Under the pieces are notes generated by a model. That model worked only from the letters and a program-made list of their open reading frames with translations. It searched no databases and was not told the origin of the DNA. From Anaerolineae bacterium (GTDB taxonomy: Bacteria; Chloroflexota; Anaerolineae; Anaerolineales; Villigracilaceae), in NCBI GenBank assembly GCA_017303655.1, contig JAFLCE010000019.1, positions 1 through 52,056 of the forward strand: a stretch of 52,056 nt of DNA. Direction: 5' to 3'. This document shows, one piece after another, positions 42,349-50,840 of the stretch. Within the stretch, counting starts at the first letter, position 1, and the number at the start of each line of letters is the position of its first letter. The translations under genes and the position numbers were made by a program.

Positions 42349-43716
42349 TTACGGTTGAATCCCCAACTCTTGCAATGCTTGTACGGCAGGAAACCAATCG
42401 GTGTGGACTTGTAGGGCGGCGCGATAATCTGCGATGGCGGCGTTGGTGTTGCCGATCATGTAATAGGCACGCCCACGCCATAGCAGGGATTCTTCCAGTG
42501 TGGGTTTTGAAATGGTTTTGGTCAACGTGGTGTTGGCAAGGTCGATCACGTCTTGATAACGCGCTGAGTAGTAATAAGAAAAGTATGGTCCGGTCTGATA
42601 CCACATCATGCGGAAGGGACGGTTGCCTTTGGTTGTGTCCCATTGAGAGTAGAGGTTGAATGCCTGGTCGTAGGCGATGGCGGCATCGGCGTATTGGTTG
42701 ATTGCAACAAGACTGGTGCCTTTGTTGAAGTAAGCAAAGAATAAGTTATTGCCTTCCAAATCTTGAATTTCTTTTTCAGCCATGTCAAGCGCGTGATTGG
42801 ATGCCCAGGTTTCATCTGCCCAGGGACCAAGTAAATTCAATACTTCAATTTCACGGTCGGCGGGGTAGATCACCATGAATAGGTAATTGAAGGAACGCCA
42901 GCCGTCTTGATATTCTTCATATTTGCTGAGCAGGTCTTTGCCGGGCTTGAGGTAGGCATCTTGCACGATGAAACCGCCGCGTGAGTCGTCGTAGCCGGTG
43001 GTGAAGAGATAATGACCGAGCCAGTCGATCTTGCCGGTGTAATCGCGTTCGTAATAGCCTTTTTCTACGATAACGGGGAAGCCTGCCGCGAGCAGACGTT
43101 TGATCAGGTCCATGTCGCCGCCGAGGCGTGAGAGGGCGCGGTATTCACTGGTTTGTGTGTTGACAAAGTCCACCAGTTCATAGGGCATCACGTTCTTATC
43201 GGGCAAGCCACGTTCGATGAAGTTGAGTTTTGTATCGGGCGAACCGGGCTTGATCACTTTGGCGACATCGTCGCGATTGCCGCTCCAACCCCAGAAGTTC
43301 AATGCCATGGTCAAGTTGGCGGGACCGCAATAATTCCAACGCCCGTGTTGATCTACATAGACGACACCCGGCAAAATGGCTTTGGCGGGAATCGCTGTCG
43401 GTGTAATGGTCGGTTTGGAGGTGGGACCCGGCTTCGGCGTGGAAGTGGAGGCGGGCGCTTTGGGGGTCAGAGTCAGATCCATTTCGGCGCGCGCTGTTCC
43501 GAGGGCGGTTTCAATGGTCAGGGGTTCATCTGTCTCGCCGCTGGGTTGAAAGACAGCCTCACTGGGCGGGTTGAAGAAGTACACCACGCGTGTGCGCAGA
43601 AGTTCATATTGTAATGAGATGCGGCTGTGAATGGGAGGAAGCAAAGCGAGGATGATCCCAAGGAGGACGACACCGAGGATTATCCAACGCTTGTCTATAT
43701 TTTTCAGTTTGTTCAT
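42349..43716 (-). CDS. C39-like peptidase-fold protein with TPR tail, copy 1
   Basis: A 455-residue paralogue of the preceding gene: anchor at about 10-27, Pro/Thr linker, C39-like domain with C in YCGPANLTMALNFWGW and H in GHYLFTTGYDD, D in VQDAYLKPG, and TPR-like repeats ending in ALQELGIQP. The two copies share MYNLFM just before the start, the catalytic core and the last nine residues, so they came from a tandem duplication. The start at 43716 is preceded by TATAAT at 43728-43723 and a six-base gap. Confidence 0.86.
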   Translation of the reverse strand: MNKLKNIDKRWIILGVVLLGIILALLPPIHSRISLQYELLRTRVVYFFNPPSEAVFQPSGETDEPLTIETALGTARAEMDLTLTPKAPASTSTPKPGPTSKPTITPTAIPAKAILPGVVYVDQHGRWNYCGPANLTMALNFWGWSGNRDDVAKVIKPGSPDTKLNFIERGLPDKNVMPYELVDFVNTQTSEYRALSRLGGDMDLIKRLLAAGFPVIVEKGYYERDYTGKIDWLGHYLFTTGYDDSRGGFIVQDAYLKPGKDLLSKYEEYQDGWRSFNYLFMVIYPADREIEVLNLLGPWADETWASNHALDMAEKEIQDLEGNNLFFAYFNKGTSLVAINQYADAAIAYDQAFNLYSQWDTTKGNRPFRMMWYQTGPYFSYYYSARYQDVIDLANTTLTKTISKPTLEESLLWRGRAYYMIGNTNAAIADYRAALQVHTDWFPAVQALQELGIQP

Positions 43717-43722
43717 AAAAAG

Positions 43723-43728
43723 ATTATA
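43723..43728 (-). promoter_or_regulatory. -10 box of the first C39-like gene
   Basis: TATAAT, CTTTTT, ATG on the minus strand. Confidence 0.55.
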
Positions 43729-43767
43729 CATGTTTACTTTCGGCTTACAGATAAAAGTTCTCACATC

Positions 43768-43776
43768 TTATCCACA
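43768..43776 (+). promoter_or_regulatory. Perfect DnaA-box sequence
   Basis: TTATCCACA. Related weaker matches are TTTCCACA at about 43819-43826 and TGTGGAAA at about 43888-43897. They sit in the 214-bp gap between divergent genes (43717-43930), which otherwise holds only promoter-like sequence. This is a gene-control candidate; replication genes are not near. Confidence 0.4.
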
Positions 43777-43930
43777 TTTAAGCCATGACCTTTGGGGGAA
43801 ATTTAGCTGTACACATACTTTCCACACAATTAGCAGTAACTTTCATACCCTGAACGCGACAAGGCTTAATAACCGTTGATGCCGCTTTGTGCATCTGTGG
43901 AAACCGTGATTTGAAATAAGGAGAAATATC

Positions 43931-44434
43931 ATGCGAAAAAGTACTTTGTTCATTTCAGCTCTGCTGACCGTGTTCCTGATGGCGACCATTTTTAGCGTTG
44001 CCTCCGCATACCAACAGGTAGTTAAGGCGAATATCGCACTAGCCGAACAGCCTTCTCAAAAGGCGTTGTCACAGCCTGTGAGCGCGGATTTTGCGCCTAT
44101 GCCGACCGCGACCGAGATCGTTGCGCCGCTTGTATTCACCCCCGAGCAAGCTACAACCGTCGCCGTGGATTTTCTGGGCGACTCCAATGTCTATAGTGTG
44201 GAAGTAGTTGATTATGAAGGCGCTGCCACATATCTGGTCACATTCAGTTCGGGCGATCTGGTCTATGTCAGCTCGACGGGTATGGTTGTTGCGAATACCA
44301 AAATTCAGCCGGTGGTCGTGGCTGCATCCAGTGGCGGCAATGGTAGTGGTGGTCAAGCCACCAATAATAACGGTGGTTCTTCCGGTGGTGACGATCATGA
44401 CGATGATGAACACGAAGACGGCGACGATGATTAA
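43931..44434 (+). CDS. Secreted PepSY-like protein with acidic His/Asp tail
   Basis: A 167-residue exported protein: signal peptide about 1-27, Pro/Thr linker at about 45-70, then one PepSY-like module (FTPEQATTVAVDFLG, VYSVEVVDYEGAATYLVTFSSGDLVYVSSTG). The tail from about 135 is Gly/Asn/Ser rich and ends in an Asp/His/Glu-rich run (DDHDDDEHEDGDDD) that could bind metal. AAGGAG precedes the ATG. First gene of a four-gene operon with ApbE and a ferric-reductase-like protein. Confidence 0.8.
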   Translation: MRKSTLFISALLTVFLMATIFSVASAYQQVVKANIALAEQPSQKALSQPVSADFAPMPTATEIVAPLVFTPEQATTVAVDFLGDSNVYSVEVVDYEGAATYLVTFSSGDLVYVSSTGMVVANTKIQPVVVAASSGGNGSGGQATNNNGGSSGGDDHDDDEHEDGDDD

Positions 44435-44445
44435 GGAGAGACTCA

Positions 44446-44808
44446 ATGGCACCTAAACCAAACTCAAACAAATGGTCTGATGTACAACTTGCAATTGCAG
44501 CAATCTCTATGACGGCTGTGATCGCATTTTGGAACATGTTCGCCGGACCCGATAAAACAAATGCCGACGAAAAAGCTGCAGCGGAACAACAAGCTTTGCT
44601 GGTTCCTACCATTACTTCCATCATCGTTGAGACGCCCATGCCCGAAGTGACCATGCCGCCGGTTGGGTATACCATTCTATTTGGTGGTGCGGCTCCAAAG
44701 CCGCAAGTGATCGTGGTACGCCAGCCTAATGGCGGCGGAAATAATAACTCGGGTGGTGGCGGGAATGCGCCTGCCAGCCAACCTGCCGCATCCACTTCTT
44801 CATCCTAA
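44446..44808 (+). CDS. Small membrane-anchored protein with Gly/Asn/Ser-rich tail
   Basis: A 120-residue protein with one hydrophobic segment (about 13-33) and a low-complexity tail (GGGNNNSGGGGNAPAS...), similar in style to the tail of the gene before it. No flavinylation motif (Asp-x-x-Ser/Thr-Gly-Ala-Ser/Thr) is seen. AAGGAG precedes the ATG. Its stop overlaps the apbE start by one base. The fixed place in the operon suggests an adaptor or a docking subunit. Confidence 0.75.
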   Translation: MAPKPNSNKWSDVQLAIAAISMTAVIAFWNMFAGPDKTNADEKAAAEQQALLVPTITSIIVETPMPEVTMPPVGYTILFGGAAPKPQVIVVRQPNGGGNNNSGGGGNAPASQPAASTSSS

Positions 44809-45752
44809 TGCTGCACCGTTTTCCTTTCCGCGCGATGGGTTGTGACATGCTCGCTATTCTCGAGCAGGATTCTGAATCCGCGCCGGAAATTTTAAAGGAT
44901 GTGCCCATCTGGTTCGAAGAATGGGAGCAAACTCTCAGCCGGTTCAGGTTGGACAGTGAACTGTCTCGCCTGAACCGGACCTTTGACCAGCCGATACCGG
45001 TCAGCAAGGCATTTTGGGAAGTCTTCCAAACTGCCGTGTGGGCTGACGAATTCAGCCAGGGCTTGGTCACGCCGACGGTTCTGGATGCCATGCTCGAAGC
45101 CGGTTATGACCGTTCATTTGATGACATGTCGCAGGAGCAATTCAGCGGCATGATTCCGCATCACGTGGAAAACCATTCGCTTGCGATGGTGGTCGCTGAC
45201 CCTGAGCATCAGACGATCAGCCTGCCAAAAGGAGTCCGCCTTGATTTTGGCGGTGTAGCAAAAGGTTGGGCTGCGCATCAAGTAATGGAACGTTTGCGCG
45301 AGTTCGGTCCCTGCTTGATGAATGCAGGCGGAGATATTGCTATCAGCAGTCCACGTTTGGATGGTAGTACCTGGCAGGTGGGTGTATCCGACCCTTTCAA
45401 AGCAGGAAGCGATTTCGACATCCTGCATGTGAAAGGCGGCGGTGTGGCATCCTCGGGCAAAGATCGCCGACATTGGAGATGCAACGGGTTGCTTCACCAT
45501 CACATTATTAATCCCAATACAGGTCAGCCTGTAGATACCGATGTCATGCGCGTGACCGTGGTTGCGCCAAGCGTCATCGAAGCCGAAGCCGCCGCGAAAA
45601 CTGCTTTTATCCTCGGCGTTGAAAATGGTCTCGCCTGGATCGAGTCGCATCCATCCCATGCCGGTCTTATGATCCTCGAATCCGGCGAAGTATTTATCAG
45701 CCAGTCCATGCCGGACTATTTGCAAGGAGCTATGCATGCAATCTCAAAATGA
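44808..45752 (+). CDS. apbE: FAD:protein FMN transferase (ApbE family)
   Basis: Attaches FMN covalently to Thr or Ser of extracytosolic flavoproteins. Seen: FRAMGCDMLAIL near the start, RLDFGGVAKGWAAHQV for the Mg-binding and active region, LMNAGGDIAISS and HHHIINPNTGQPV. The 314-residue length fits. There is no clear signal peptide, so it may be cytoplasmic or membrane-associated. Its start overlaps the previous stop (TAATG) and its end overlaps the next gene by 17 bp, so the four genes are tightly coupled. Its flavin acceptor is not obvious in the window. Confidence 0.92.
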   Translation: MLHRFPFRAMGCDMLAILEQDSESAPEILKDVPIWFEEWEQTLSRFRLDSELSRLNRTFDQPIPVSKAFWEVFQTAVWADEFSQGLVTPTVLDAMLEAGYDRSFDDMSQEQFSGMIPHHVENHSLAMVVADPEHQTISLPKGVRLDFGGVAKGWAAHQVMERLREFGPCLMNAGGDIAISSPRLDGSTWQVGVSDPFKAGSDFDILHVKGGGVASSGKDRRHWRCNGLLHHHIINPNTGQPVDTDVMRVTVVAPSVIEAEAAAKTAFILGVENGLAWIESHPSHAGLMILESGEVFISQSMPDYLQGAMHAISK

Positions 45753-46464
45753 CTTTAATGAATCATCTATCAACATCCAATCGTTTCTACTCTTCCTTTT
45801 CGCATCGGTAATGGGATTGTTGATCGCTGTGTTGTTGCTTCCCTTCGTTTTACCAAATTTAGCATTCTCATTGAGCGGAGAAGGTCCAAAAGCATATTGG
45901 TATTTGTCGCGCGCCACAGCATTTGTTTCTTTATCACTTCTGTGGCTTTCGATGGCGTTGGGCTTGGGTATCACTAATAAAATGGCACGCTTGTGGCCCG
46001 GCATGCCCGCCACCTTTGCGATCCATGAATATGTCAGTTTATTGGGTTTGGCGTTTGCCTTGTTCCATGCGCTGGTTTTGCTTGGCGACCGTTATATCAA
46101 CTTCACTCTTTTGCAGGTGTTCGTTCCTTTCAGTACGGTCGATTATCGCCCGTTCTGGGTCGGGGTCGGACAGATCGGTTTCTATATCTGGCTGATTGTC
46201 GCGTTGAGTTTTTACATCCGCCCGGTCATCGGTCAAAAATTCTGGCGTTTGCTGCACTACCTAAGTTTTGCCATGTATTTCATTGGCATCTTCCACGCCA
46301 TCTTTAGCGGAACCGATACCAGCATGGCGTGGGCACAGAATTATTACTGGTTCTCTGCGGGTAGTTTGATTTTTCTATTCTTCATTCGGATTGTTAGTGT
46401 TGTGATCGATAGCTTATTCCCCGCCAAGAAACCAATGCCTGCCCCGCGTCCAACTCAGGGATAG
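45736..46464 (+). CDS. Ferric-reductase-like transmembrane protein
   Basis: A 242-residue protein with six membrane helices. The heme-b ligand histidines sit in pairs: HEYVSLLGLAFALFH and HYLSFAMYFIGIFH. These are the spacings of the ferric-reductase/MsrQ-type cytochrome domain. It has no FAD/NADPH domain, so electrons must come from a partner. It overlaps the apbE end, and with the PepSY-like protein it suggests a trans-membrane electron path to flavin or metal outside the cell. Confidence 0.85.
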   Translation: MQSQNDFNESSINIQSFLLFLFASVMGLLIAVLLLPFVLPNLAFSLSGEGPKAYWYLSRATAFVSLSLLWLSMALGLGITNKMARLWPGMPATFAIHEYVSLLGLAFALFHALVLLGDRYINFTLLQVFVPFSTVDYRPFWVGVGQIGFYIWLIVALSFYIRPVIGQKFWRLLHYLSFAMYFIGIFHAIFSGTDTSMAWAQNYYWFSAGSLIFLFFIRIVSVVIDSLFPAKKPMPAPRPTQG

Positions 46465-46490
46465 TTGTTCCTGTTTCTCGAAGCTGAATC

Positions 46491-46526
46491 AAAACGGACA
46501 GCCTCGCAAAGAGGCTGTCCGTTTTT
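46491..46526. terminator. Bidirectional terminator
   Basis: AAAACGGACAGCCTC and its complement with a 5-base loop, then TTTTT. It separates the apbE operon and dnaK. Confidence 0.9.
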
Positions 46527-46548
46527 AAGCATTACGTATTACGTGTTG

Positions 46549-48429
46549 TTACTCTTTGACTTCGCCTTCTACGACGTTATCATCCGGCGCGGGACCACCC
46601 TCAGGCTGGGGCTGTCCGCCTTGACCTTGAGCGTACATCTGCTGGCTGAGCGCATGGAAGGTGTTCTGCAATTCCTCGGTCAGCTTCTTGATGTGCTCAA
46701 TGTCATCGCCTTGCGCGGCTTGCTTCAACTCGTTAACTTTGGCTTCGATGGAATCCTTCTCAGCCGATGGAACTTTGTCGCCCAGGTCACGCAATGCTTT
46801 CTCAATCTGATACGTCAGATTATCCGCATCATTCTTAACCTGGATCGCTTCACGGCGTTTCTTGTCCGCGGCTTCGTTTAATTTAGATTCTTGCACCATG
46901 CGTTCGATGTCATTCTTGTTAAGGTTGGTCGAAGCGGTAATGGTGACTTTCTGTTCCTTGCCGGTGGCTTTGTCTTTCGCCGTCACATGCAAGATGCCGT
47001 TTGCGTCGATATCGAAAGTCACTTCCACCTGTGGAACGCCGCGTGGTGCCGGTGGGATGCCATCGAGGCGGAAACGTCCGAGCGACATGTTATCGCCAGC
47101 CATGGGGCGCTCGCCTTGCAGCACATGAATATCTACAGCAGTTTGGCTGTCTGCGGCAGTGGAATACACTTCGGTCTTGCGGACAGGGATGGTCGTATTG
47201 CGTTCGATCATCACGGTCATCACGCTGCCCATCGTTTCCACGCCCAAAGAGAGTGGGGTCACGTCCAGCAGGAGGATGTCTTTGACTTCGCCGCCGAGCA
47301 CGCCGCCCTGAATGGCTGCGCCAATGGCAACAACTTCATCGGGGTTCACGCCTTTGTTCGGTTCCTTGCCATTGGTCAGCTTGCGGACAAGATCTTGAAC
47401 CATCGGCATACGCGAAGAACCACCGACCAAAACAACTTCATCGAGCTTATCGGCAGACAAGCCTGCGTCTTTCAATGCAGCTTCAAACGGGGTGCGACAG
47501 CGCTGCAGTAAGTCTTCGGTCATCTGCTCGAATTTTGCGCGGCTGAGTTTCAACTGTAAATGTTTCGGCCCTGAAGCATCTGCGGTAACGTACGGCAGGT
47601 TGATCTCGGTTTCCATTACAGTCGAAAGTTCGATCTTGGCTTTCTCTGCCGCCTCACGCAGACGTTGTAACGCCTGACGATCACTGCGCAGGTCAATGCC
47701 CTGATCTTTCTTGAATTCGTCGGCAGCCCAGTTGGTGATGCTCTGATCCCAGTCATCGCCGCCGAGGTGGGTATCGCCATGTGTAGACTTTACTTCGATC
47801 ACGCCTTCGCCCACTTCGAGAACGGATACGTCAAACGTACCGCCGCCGAGATCGAAGACCAGGATGGTTTCATTTTTCTTTTTGTCGAGTCCGTATGCCA
47901 AAGCAGAAGCTGTCGGCTCGTTGATGATGCGTAACACTTCCAAGCCTGCGATCTTACCTGCATCCTTGGTGGCTTGACGTTGACTATCGTTGAAATACGC
48001 TGGGACGGTGATTACTGCCTGTGTGACAGACTCACCGAGATACGCTTCCGCATCTGCCTTGAGCTTGCCCAGCACCATTGCGCTGATTTCTTGCGGTGAG
48101 TATTCCTTGCCATTGACGGGGATCTTCACGCGCACATCGCCTGTCGGTCCCTGTGACACTTGGTAAGGAACCATCGCACGTTCCGCAGCCGTCTCGTCAA
48201 AATGACGACCGATGAAACGTTTAATGGAATAAATAGTGTTATCTGCGTTGACCACTGCCTGACGTTTTGCCGTCTGACCCACCATGCGTTCGCCGTTCTT
48301 ATTGAATGCCACAACTGACGGACATAAGCGCCCGCCTTCTGCCGTGGTAATCACAGTGGCAGAGCCACCTTCCATCACGGAGACGACGCTGTTGGTCGTA
48401 CCGAGGTCTATTCCTATGATTTTGCCCAT
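46549..48429 (-). CDS. dnaK: Chaperone DnaK (Hsp70)
   Basis: A 626-residue Hsp70: nucleotide-binding domain with [10 protein letters not shown] at the start, [17 protein letters not shown] and [10 protein letters not shown]; substrate-binding domain about 385-510; Gly/Gln-rich flexible tail ending in VVEGEVKE, a close match to the usual EEVD-like bacterial end. AAGGAG precedes the ATG at 48429. grpE and dnaJ are not adjacent, so it is a single-gene unit. No CIRCE repeat is seen upstream; a weak TTGCAT-17-GATACA pair may be its promoter. Confidence 0.97.
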   Translation of the reverse strand: MGKIIGIDLGTTNSVVSVMEGGSATVITTAEGGRLCPSVVAFNKNGERMVGQTAKRQAVVNADNTIYSIKRFIGRHFDETAAERAMVPYQVSQGPTGDVRVKIPVNGKEYSPQEISAMVLGKLKADAEAYLGESVTQAVITVPAYFNDSQRQATKDAGKIAGLEVLRIINEPTASALAYGLDKKKNETILVFDLGGGTFDVSVLEVGEGVIEVKSTHGDTHLGGDDWDQSITNWAADEFKKDQGIDLRSDRQALQRLREAAEKAKIELSTVMETEINLPYVTADASGPKHLQLKLSRAKFEQMTEDLLQRCRTPFEAALKDAGLSADKLDEVVLVGGSSRMPMVQDLVRKLTNGKEPNKGVNPDEVVAIGAAIQGGVLGGEVKDILLLDVTPLSLGVETMGSVMTVMIERNTTIPVRKTEVYSTAADSQTAVDIHVLQGERPMAGDNMSLGRFRLDGIPPAPRGVPQVEVTFDIDANGILHVTAKDKATGKEQKVTITASTNLNKNDIERMVQESKLNEAADKKRREAIQVKNDADNLTYQIEKALRDLGDKVPSAEKDSIEAKVNELKQAAQGDDIEHIKKLTEELQNTFHALSQQMYAQGQGGQPQPEGGPAPDDNVVEGEVKE

Positions 48430-48521
48430 GAGAAATCTCCTTATAGTTCTTTTCTGTATCCCCATGTTAAACGAGGTATGCAAGAATTCTGTTAACGATA
48501 TGTAGGTTTTGAGTAAAAGAA

Positions 48522-48553
48522 AAACCGCCCAGCCTATTTCGGCTGGGCGGTTT
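48522..48553 (-). terminator. Terminator after the lipoprotein gene
   Basis: AAACCGCCCAGCC and its complement with a 6-base loop, followed by TTCTTTT on the minus strand. Confidence 0.88.
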
Positions 48554-48578
48554 GCTTTTGTTCGTGACTAAAACTGAA

Positions 48579-49373
48579 TTACGGTTGAGAGATGTCGAAG
48601 GACTTGACATTAACTGTGATCGGAAGGACGTTCAACGATGAAACATTGAAGCCAACCTGTCCGTCACTGAAGTTGTAATTTCGATCGGTATAAGATTTCA
48701 ACTCATCGCCGTTGATAGACATGGTGATGACATTTCCTTCACAGGTCATGCTGTATTCGTTGGTCTCTTTGCCTTGCTTCAAGGCGTTGGCACCACCGCT
48801 ATCCAGCGTATTGTAGCCATTATCGTAGGCATACAAATACCACAAGCCGCCGCTTTCCACGCTGAATTCATACCATTGGGCATTGTCATAATCCAAACGG
48901 CAGACCAGGCTGACGTTGTTATTGTTGCGCCCTTGGTTTTCTGCCACCATGGTCAGGCTGACATCGCCATAGGTCTGGGGGTCATAAATGTAATAGAGAT
49001 AGAAATCGAGAGCGCCGAGATCGAAGGTTACCCCATCACCATCCTGAAAGATCTGGAGGTTTTCATCGTTTTCAAAGCCGGGACCGAATACAAAGTAATA
49101 CCACTGATCAAAGAAGGCTTCGCTCTCAAATTCTTCTGTAAAGAATTCTTGTGCGGCAGGGACGGGGGTATTGGCTGGTTTGGGAGTGTTTGTGGGCTCG
49201 AGAACCGGCGCAGAGGTATTGGTTGGAACAGGCAGATTCTCAACCGGGGCACTTGTGTTCTCTACAGGCGGCACTGCTGCTGGAGGAGCCTCACCACCAG
49301 ATAATGATGCGCACGCCAGACTTGCAAGTAAAAGGATACTTAAGAAAAACAGGACGGGCTGATATTTTTTCAT
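48579..49373 (-). CDS. Lipoprotein with LamG-like/beta-sandwich domain, copy 1
   Basis: A 264-residue lipoprotein: lipobox LAC with Cys at about residue 21, then a Pro/Thr/Ala linker to about 75, then a beta-sandwich domain (FTEEFES, LVCRLDYDNAQWYEFSVESGGLWYLYAYDNG, CEGNVITMSINGDELKSYTDR, GQVGFNVSSLNVLPITVNVKSFDI). The pattern is like LamG or DUF1080 (3-keto-disaccharide hydrolase-like) domains, which often bind glycans. A paralogue lies at 49450. GAGGAG is about 11 bases before the ATG. Confidence 0.8.
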   Translation of the reverse strand: MKKYQPVLFFLSILLLASLACASLSGGEAPPAAVPPVENTSAPVENLPVPTNTSAPVLEPTNTPKPANTPVPAAQEFFTEEFESEAFFDQWYYFVFGPGFENDENLQIFQDGDGVTFDLGALDFYLYYIYDPQTYGDVSLTMVAENQGRNNNNVSLVCRLDYDNAQWYEFSVESGGLWYLYAYDNGYNTLDSGGANALKQGKETNEYSMTCEGNVITMSINGDELKSYTDRNYNFSDGQVGFNVSSLNVLPITVNVKSFDISQP

Positions 49374-49449
49374 TCCATATTCTCCTCACTACATAAATTG
49401 AATAACAACGTTAGTAGTGTAGCAAAAAAAGAAATCAAATGCAAGGCGA

Positions 49450-50187
49450 CTATTGACTGTCAACTCGCAACCATTCAATCAGTATGGAAACTGGAACGGT
49501 TTTTTGAGAAGCTGCGGTGAAACCCACATTGCCTTCGCTCAGCCCGTAATTGGTCACTTCTACACGGCGGATCAAAGTCTCGTTCACGTAAAGCAGCAAG
49601 AAGTTATCCTGACAAAATAAACCAAGGGTATAGCTAGTGTTATTGCTCAACAGCGAATTTGAGTCAGTGAGAACGGGAACGTATTTGGCAACTTCAGGCG
49701 CCAGCCACTGCCCAAGTAAAACGCTATAGGAACCATCACTTTCAGCGTTGAATTCAAACCACCCATCGCTTTCGGAATAGCGGCAGATCAACCCGACAGA
49801 GCCGCCTGCGCCGGGAGAAACTTGTGCGCGAACAAAAACATTCGGATAAATATGTACATTGTGAACGCCCATGAACCAAGTATCGGCAGTGTCCATATCG
49901 ACGCGCAGAATGCCATTCCCTGCAACGGGCGTGGGACGGGTCAGCCCGCCGGTTTGGAAGAATTCCCAATACGGCTGAAGAGTATCGAACTCATCGGTGA
50001 AATAAAGTGCGGGCGGCTCAGGCGTGGGGACGGCTGTTTCAGTGGCTGCGAATGTTGCCGTCGCTGGAACCGTTGTCGGCGCGGGGGGAAGCGTTGCTTG
50101 AGATGTCGATTCAGGCGTGGGTGAGGGAACTCCTAAATTGCAGGCAGAGGTTAGGAGCAGGAGTCCGATCAGGAAATGTTTTTTCAT
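49450..50187 (-). CDS. Lipoprotein with LamG-like/beta-sandwich domain, copy 2
   Basis: A 245-residue paralogue of the preceding gene: lipobox TSAC, Pro/Thr linker, beta-sandwich domain (YFTDEFDTLQPYWEFF, LICRYSESDGWFEFNAESDGSYSVLLGQW, LFCQDNFLLLYVNETLIRRVE, GNVGFTAASQKTVPVSILIEWLRV). The shared order of conserved blocks shows a tandem duplication. TATAAA lies seven bases before the ATG, again suggesting a leaderless start. Confidence 0.8.
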   Translation of the reverse strand: MKKHFLIGLLLLTSACNLGVPSPTPESTSQATLPPAPTTVPATATFAATETAVPTPEPPALYFTDEFDTLQPYWEFFQTGGLTRPTPVAGNGILRVDMDTADTWFMGVHNVHIYPNVFVRAQVSPGAGGSVGLICRYSESDGWFEFNAESDGSYSVLLGQWLAPEVAKYVPVLTDSNSLLSNNTSYTLGLFCQDNFLLLYVNETLIRRVEVTNYGLSEGNVGFTAASQKTVPVSILIEWLRVDSQ

Positions 50188-50260
50188 GTTGCTTTTTATA
50201 TCACAATGTTCTCTGAAAATTCATGAGGTAGTTTCTGGAACATAAAATTGAAGATTAAAA

Positions 50261-50292
50261 TCAAAAGACTGGCTTGCAAGCCAGTCTTTTGA
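50261..50292 (-). terminator. Terminator of tmRNA
   Basis: A perfect 16-bp palindrome: TCAAAAGACTGGCTTG and its complement. It lies 5 bp after the tmRNA 3' end. Confidence 0.9.
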
Positions 50293-50296
50293 TTTG

Positions 50297-50676
50297 TGGA
50301 GATGCCGGGAATTGAACCCGGGTCCGAAAGATTCAACCCTCGGAACTCTACGAGCGTAGCCTGCCGCTTATCGTCACCACAGGCACCCCGGCGGGCTGGT
50401 TAACCTGTGACCATCTGCTAGTCTTTCACGTGTTTAGCAGAATCACACGTGGCACTCTATCTTTGTTTCGCCCGGTCCGTCACCCGATAGAGGGCGGTGC
50501 CGGTGGACGTGACATCCTAAGATGTCATACTGTTATGTTCGCCTTAGGCGGCGAGGGGCATAGCAGCGTATGAAGTGCTGTTGTTGGCACTTGATTGTTG
50601 CACTGAGTTATCGAGGTCGGTGCGCGCTCGGCTCGCATTCCGGAATCAGCCTCTCCCGTCGAAGCCTGTCATCCCC
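50297..50676 (-). ncRNA. ssrA: Transfer-messenger RNA (tmRNA)
   Basis: A 380-base tmRNA. The ends GGGGATG and CATCTCC pair, the 3' part is the T-arm GACCCGGGTTCAATTCCCGG of a tRNA-like domain, and the 5' part has GACAGGCTTCGACGGGAGAGG typical of the tRNA-like side. The tag reading frame (50588-50544) encodes ANNSTSYAAMPLAA followed by TAA, ending in the conserved LAA degron. The CCA is not fully encoded. It rescues stalled ribosomes and tags products for proteolysis. Confidence 0.97.
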
Positions 50677-50715
50677 TAAGGGACGGCTCTCTTTTGGAGG
50701 TGTGCCGATATGTGA

Positions 50716-50721
50716 ATTATA
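50716..50721 (-). promoter_or_regulatory. -10 box of tmRNA
   Basis: TATAAT on the minus strand about 40 bp upstream of the mature 5' end; the leader is presumably cut by RNase P. Confidence 0.55.
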
Positions 50722-50757
50722 GCATGGCGTTATTGTGAAATATGAGAACTTGTCCGG

Positions 50758-50763
50758 TATAAT
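50758..50763 (+). promoter_or_regulatory. -10 box before the receiver-TadZ gene
   Basis: TATAAT on the plus strand, 77 bases before the ATG at 50841. No good -35 box is seen. Confidence 0.35.
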
Positions 50764-50840
50764 TGAACAAACAGGATTGGTTGCCCAGATAGGGGTTTTT
50801 CATTCCCGCATGAGCGCCTGTTTTGGATGAGGTAGAGACG

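Noticed and set aside
43768-43897. DnaA boxes as the replication origin
   Set aside because: Only one perfect box, no AT-rich unwinding region cluster and no dnaA, dnaN or gidA genes near.
46891-47511. A 206-codon open frame antisense to dnaK
   Set aside because: Typical antisense artefact of the dnaK codon pattern.
48430-48510. CIRCE (HrcA) operator upstream of dnaK
   Set aside because: The TTAGCACTC-N9-GAGTGCTAA pattern was looked for and is absent.
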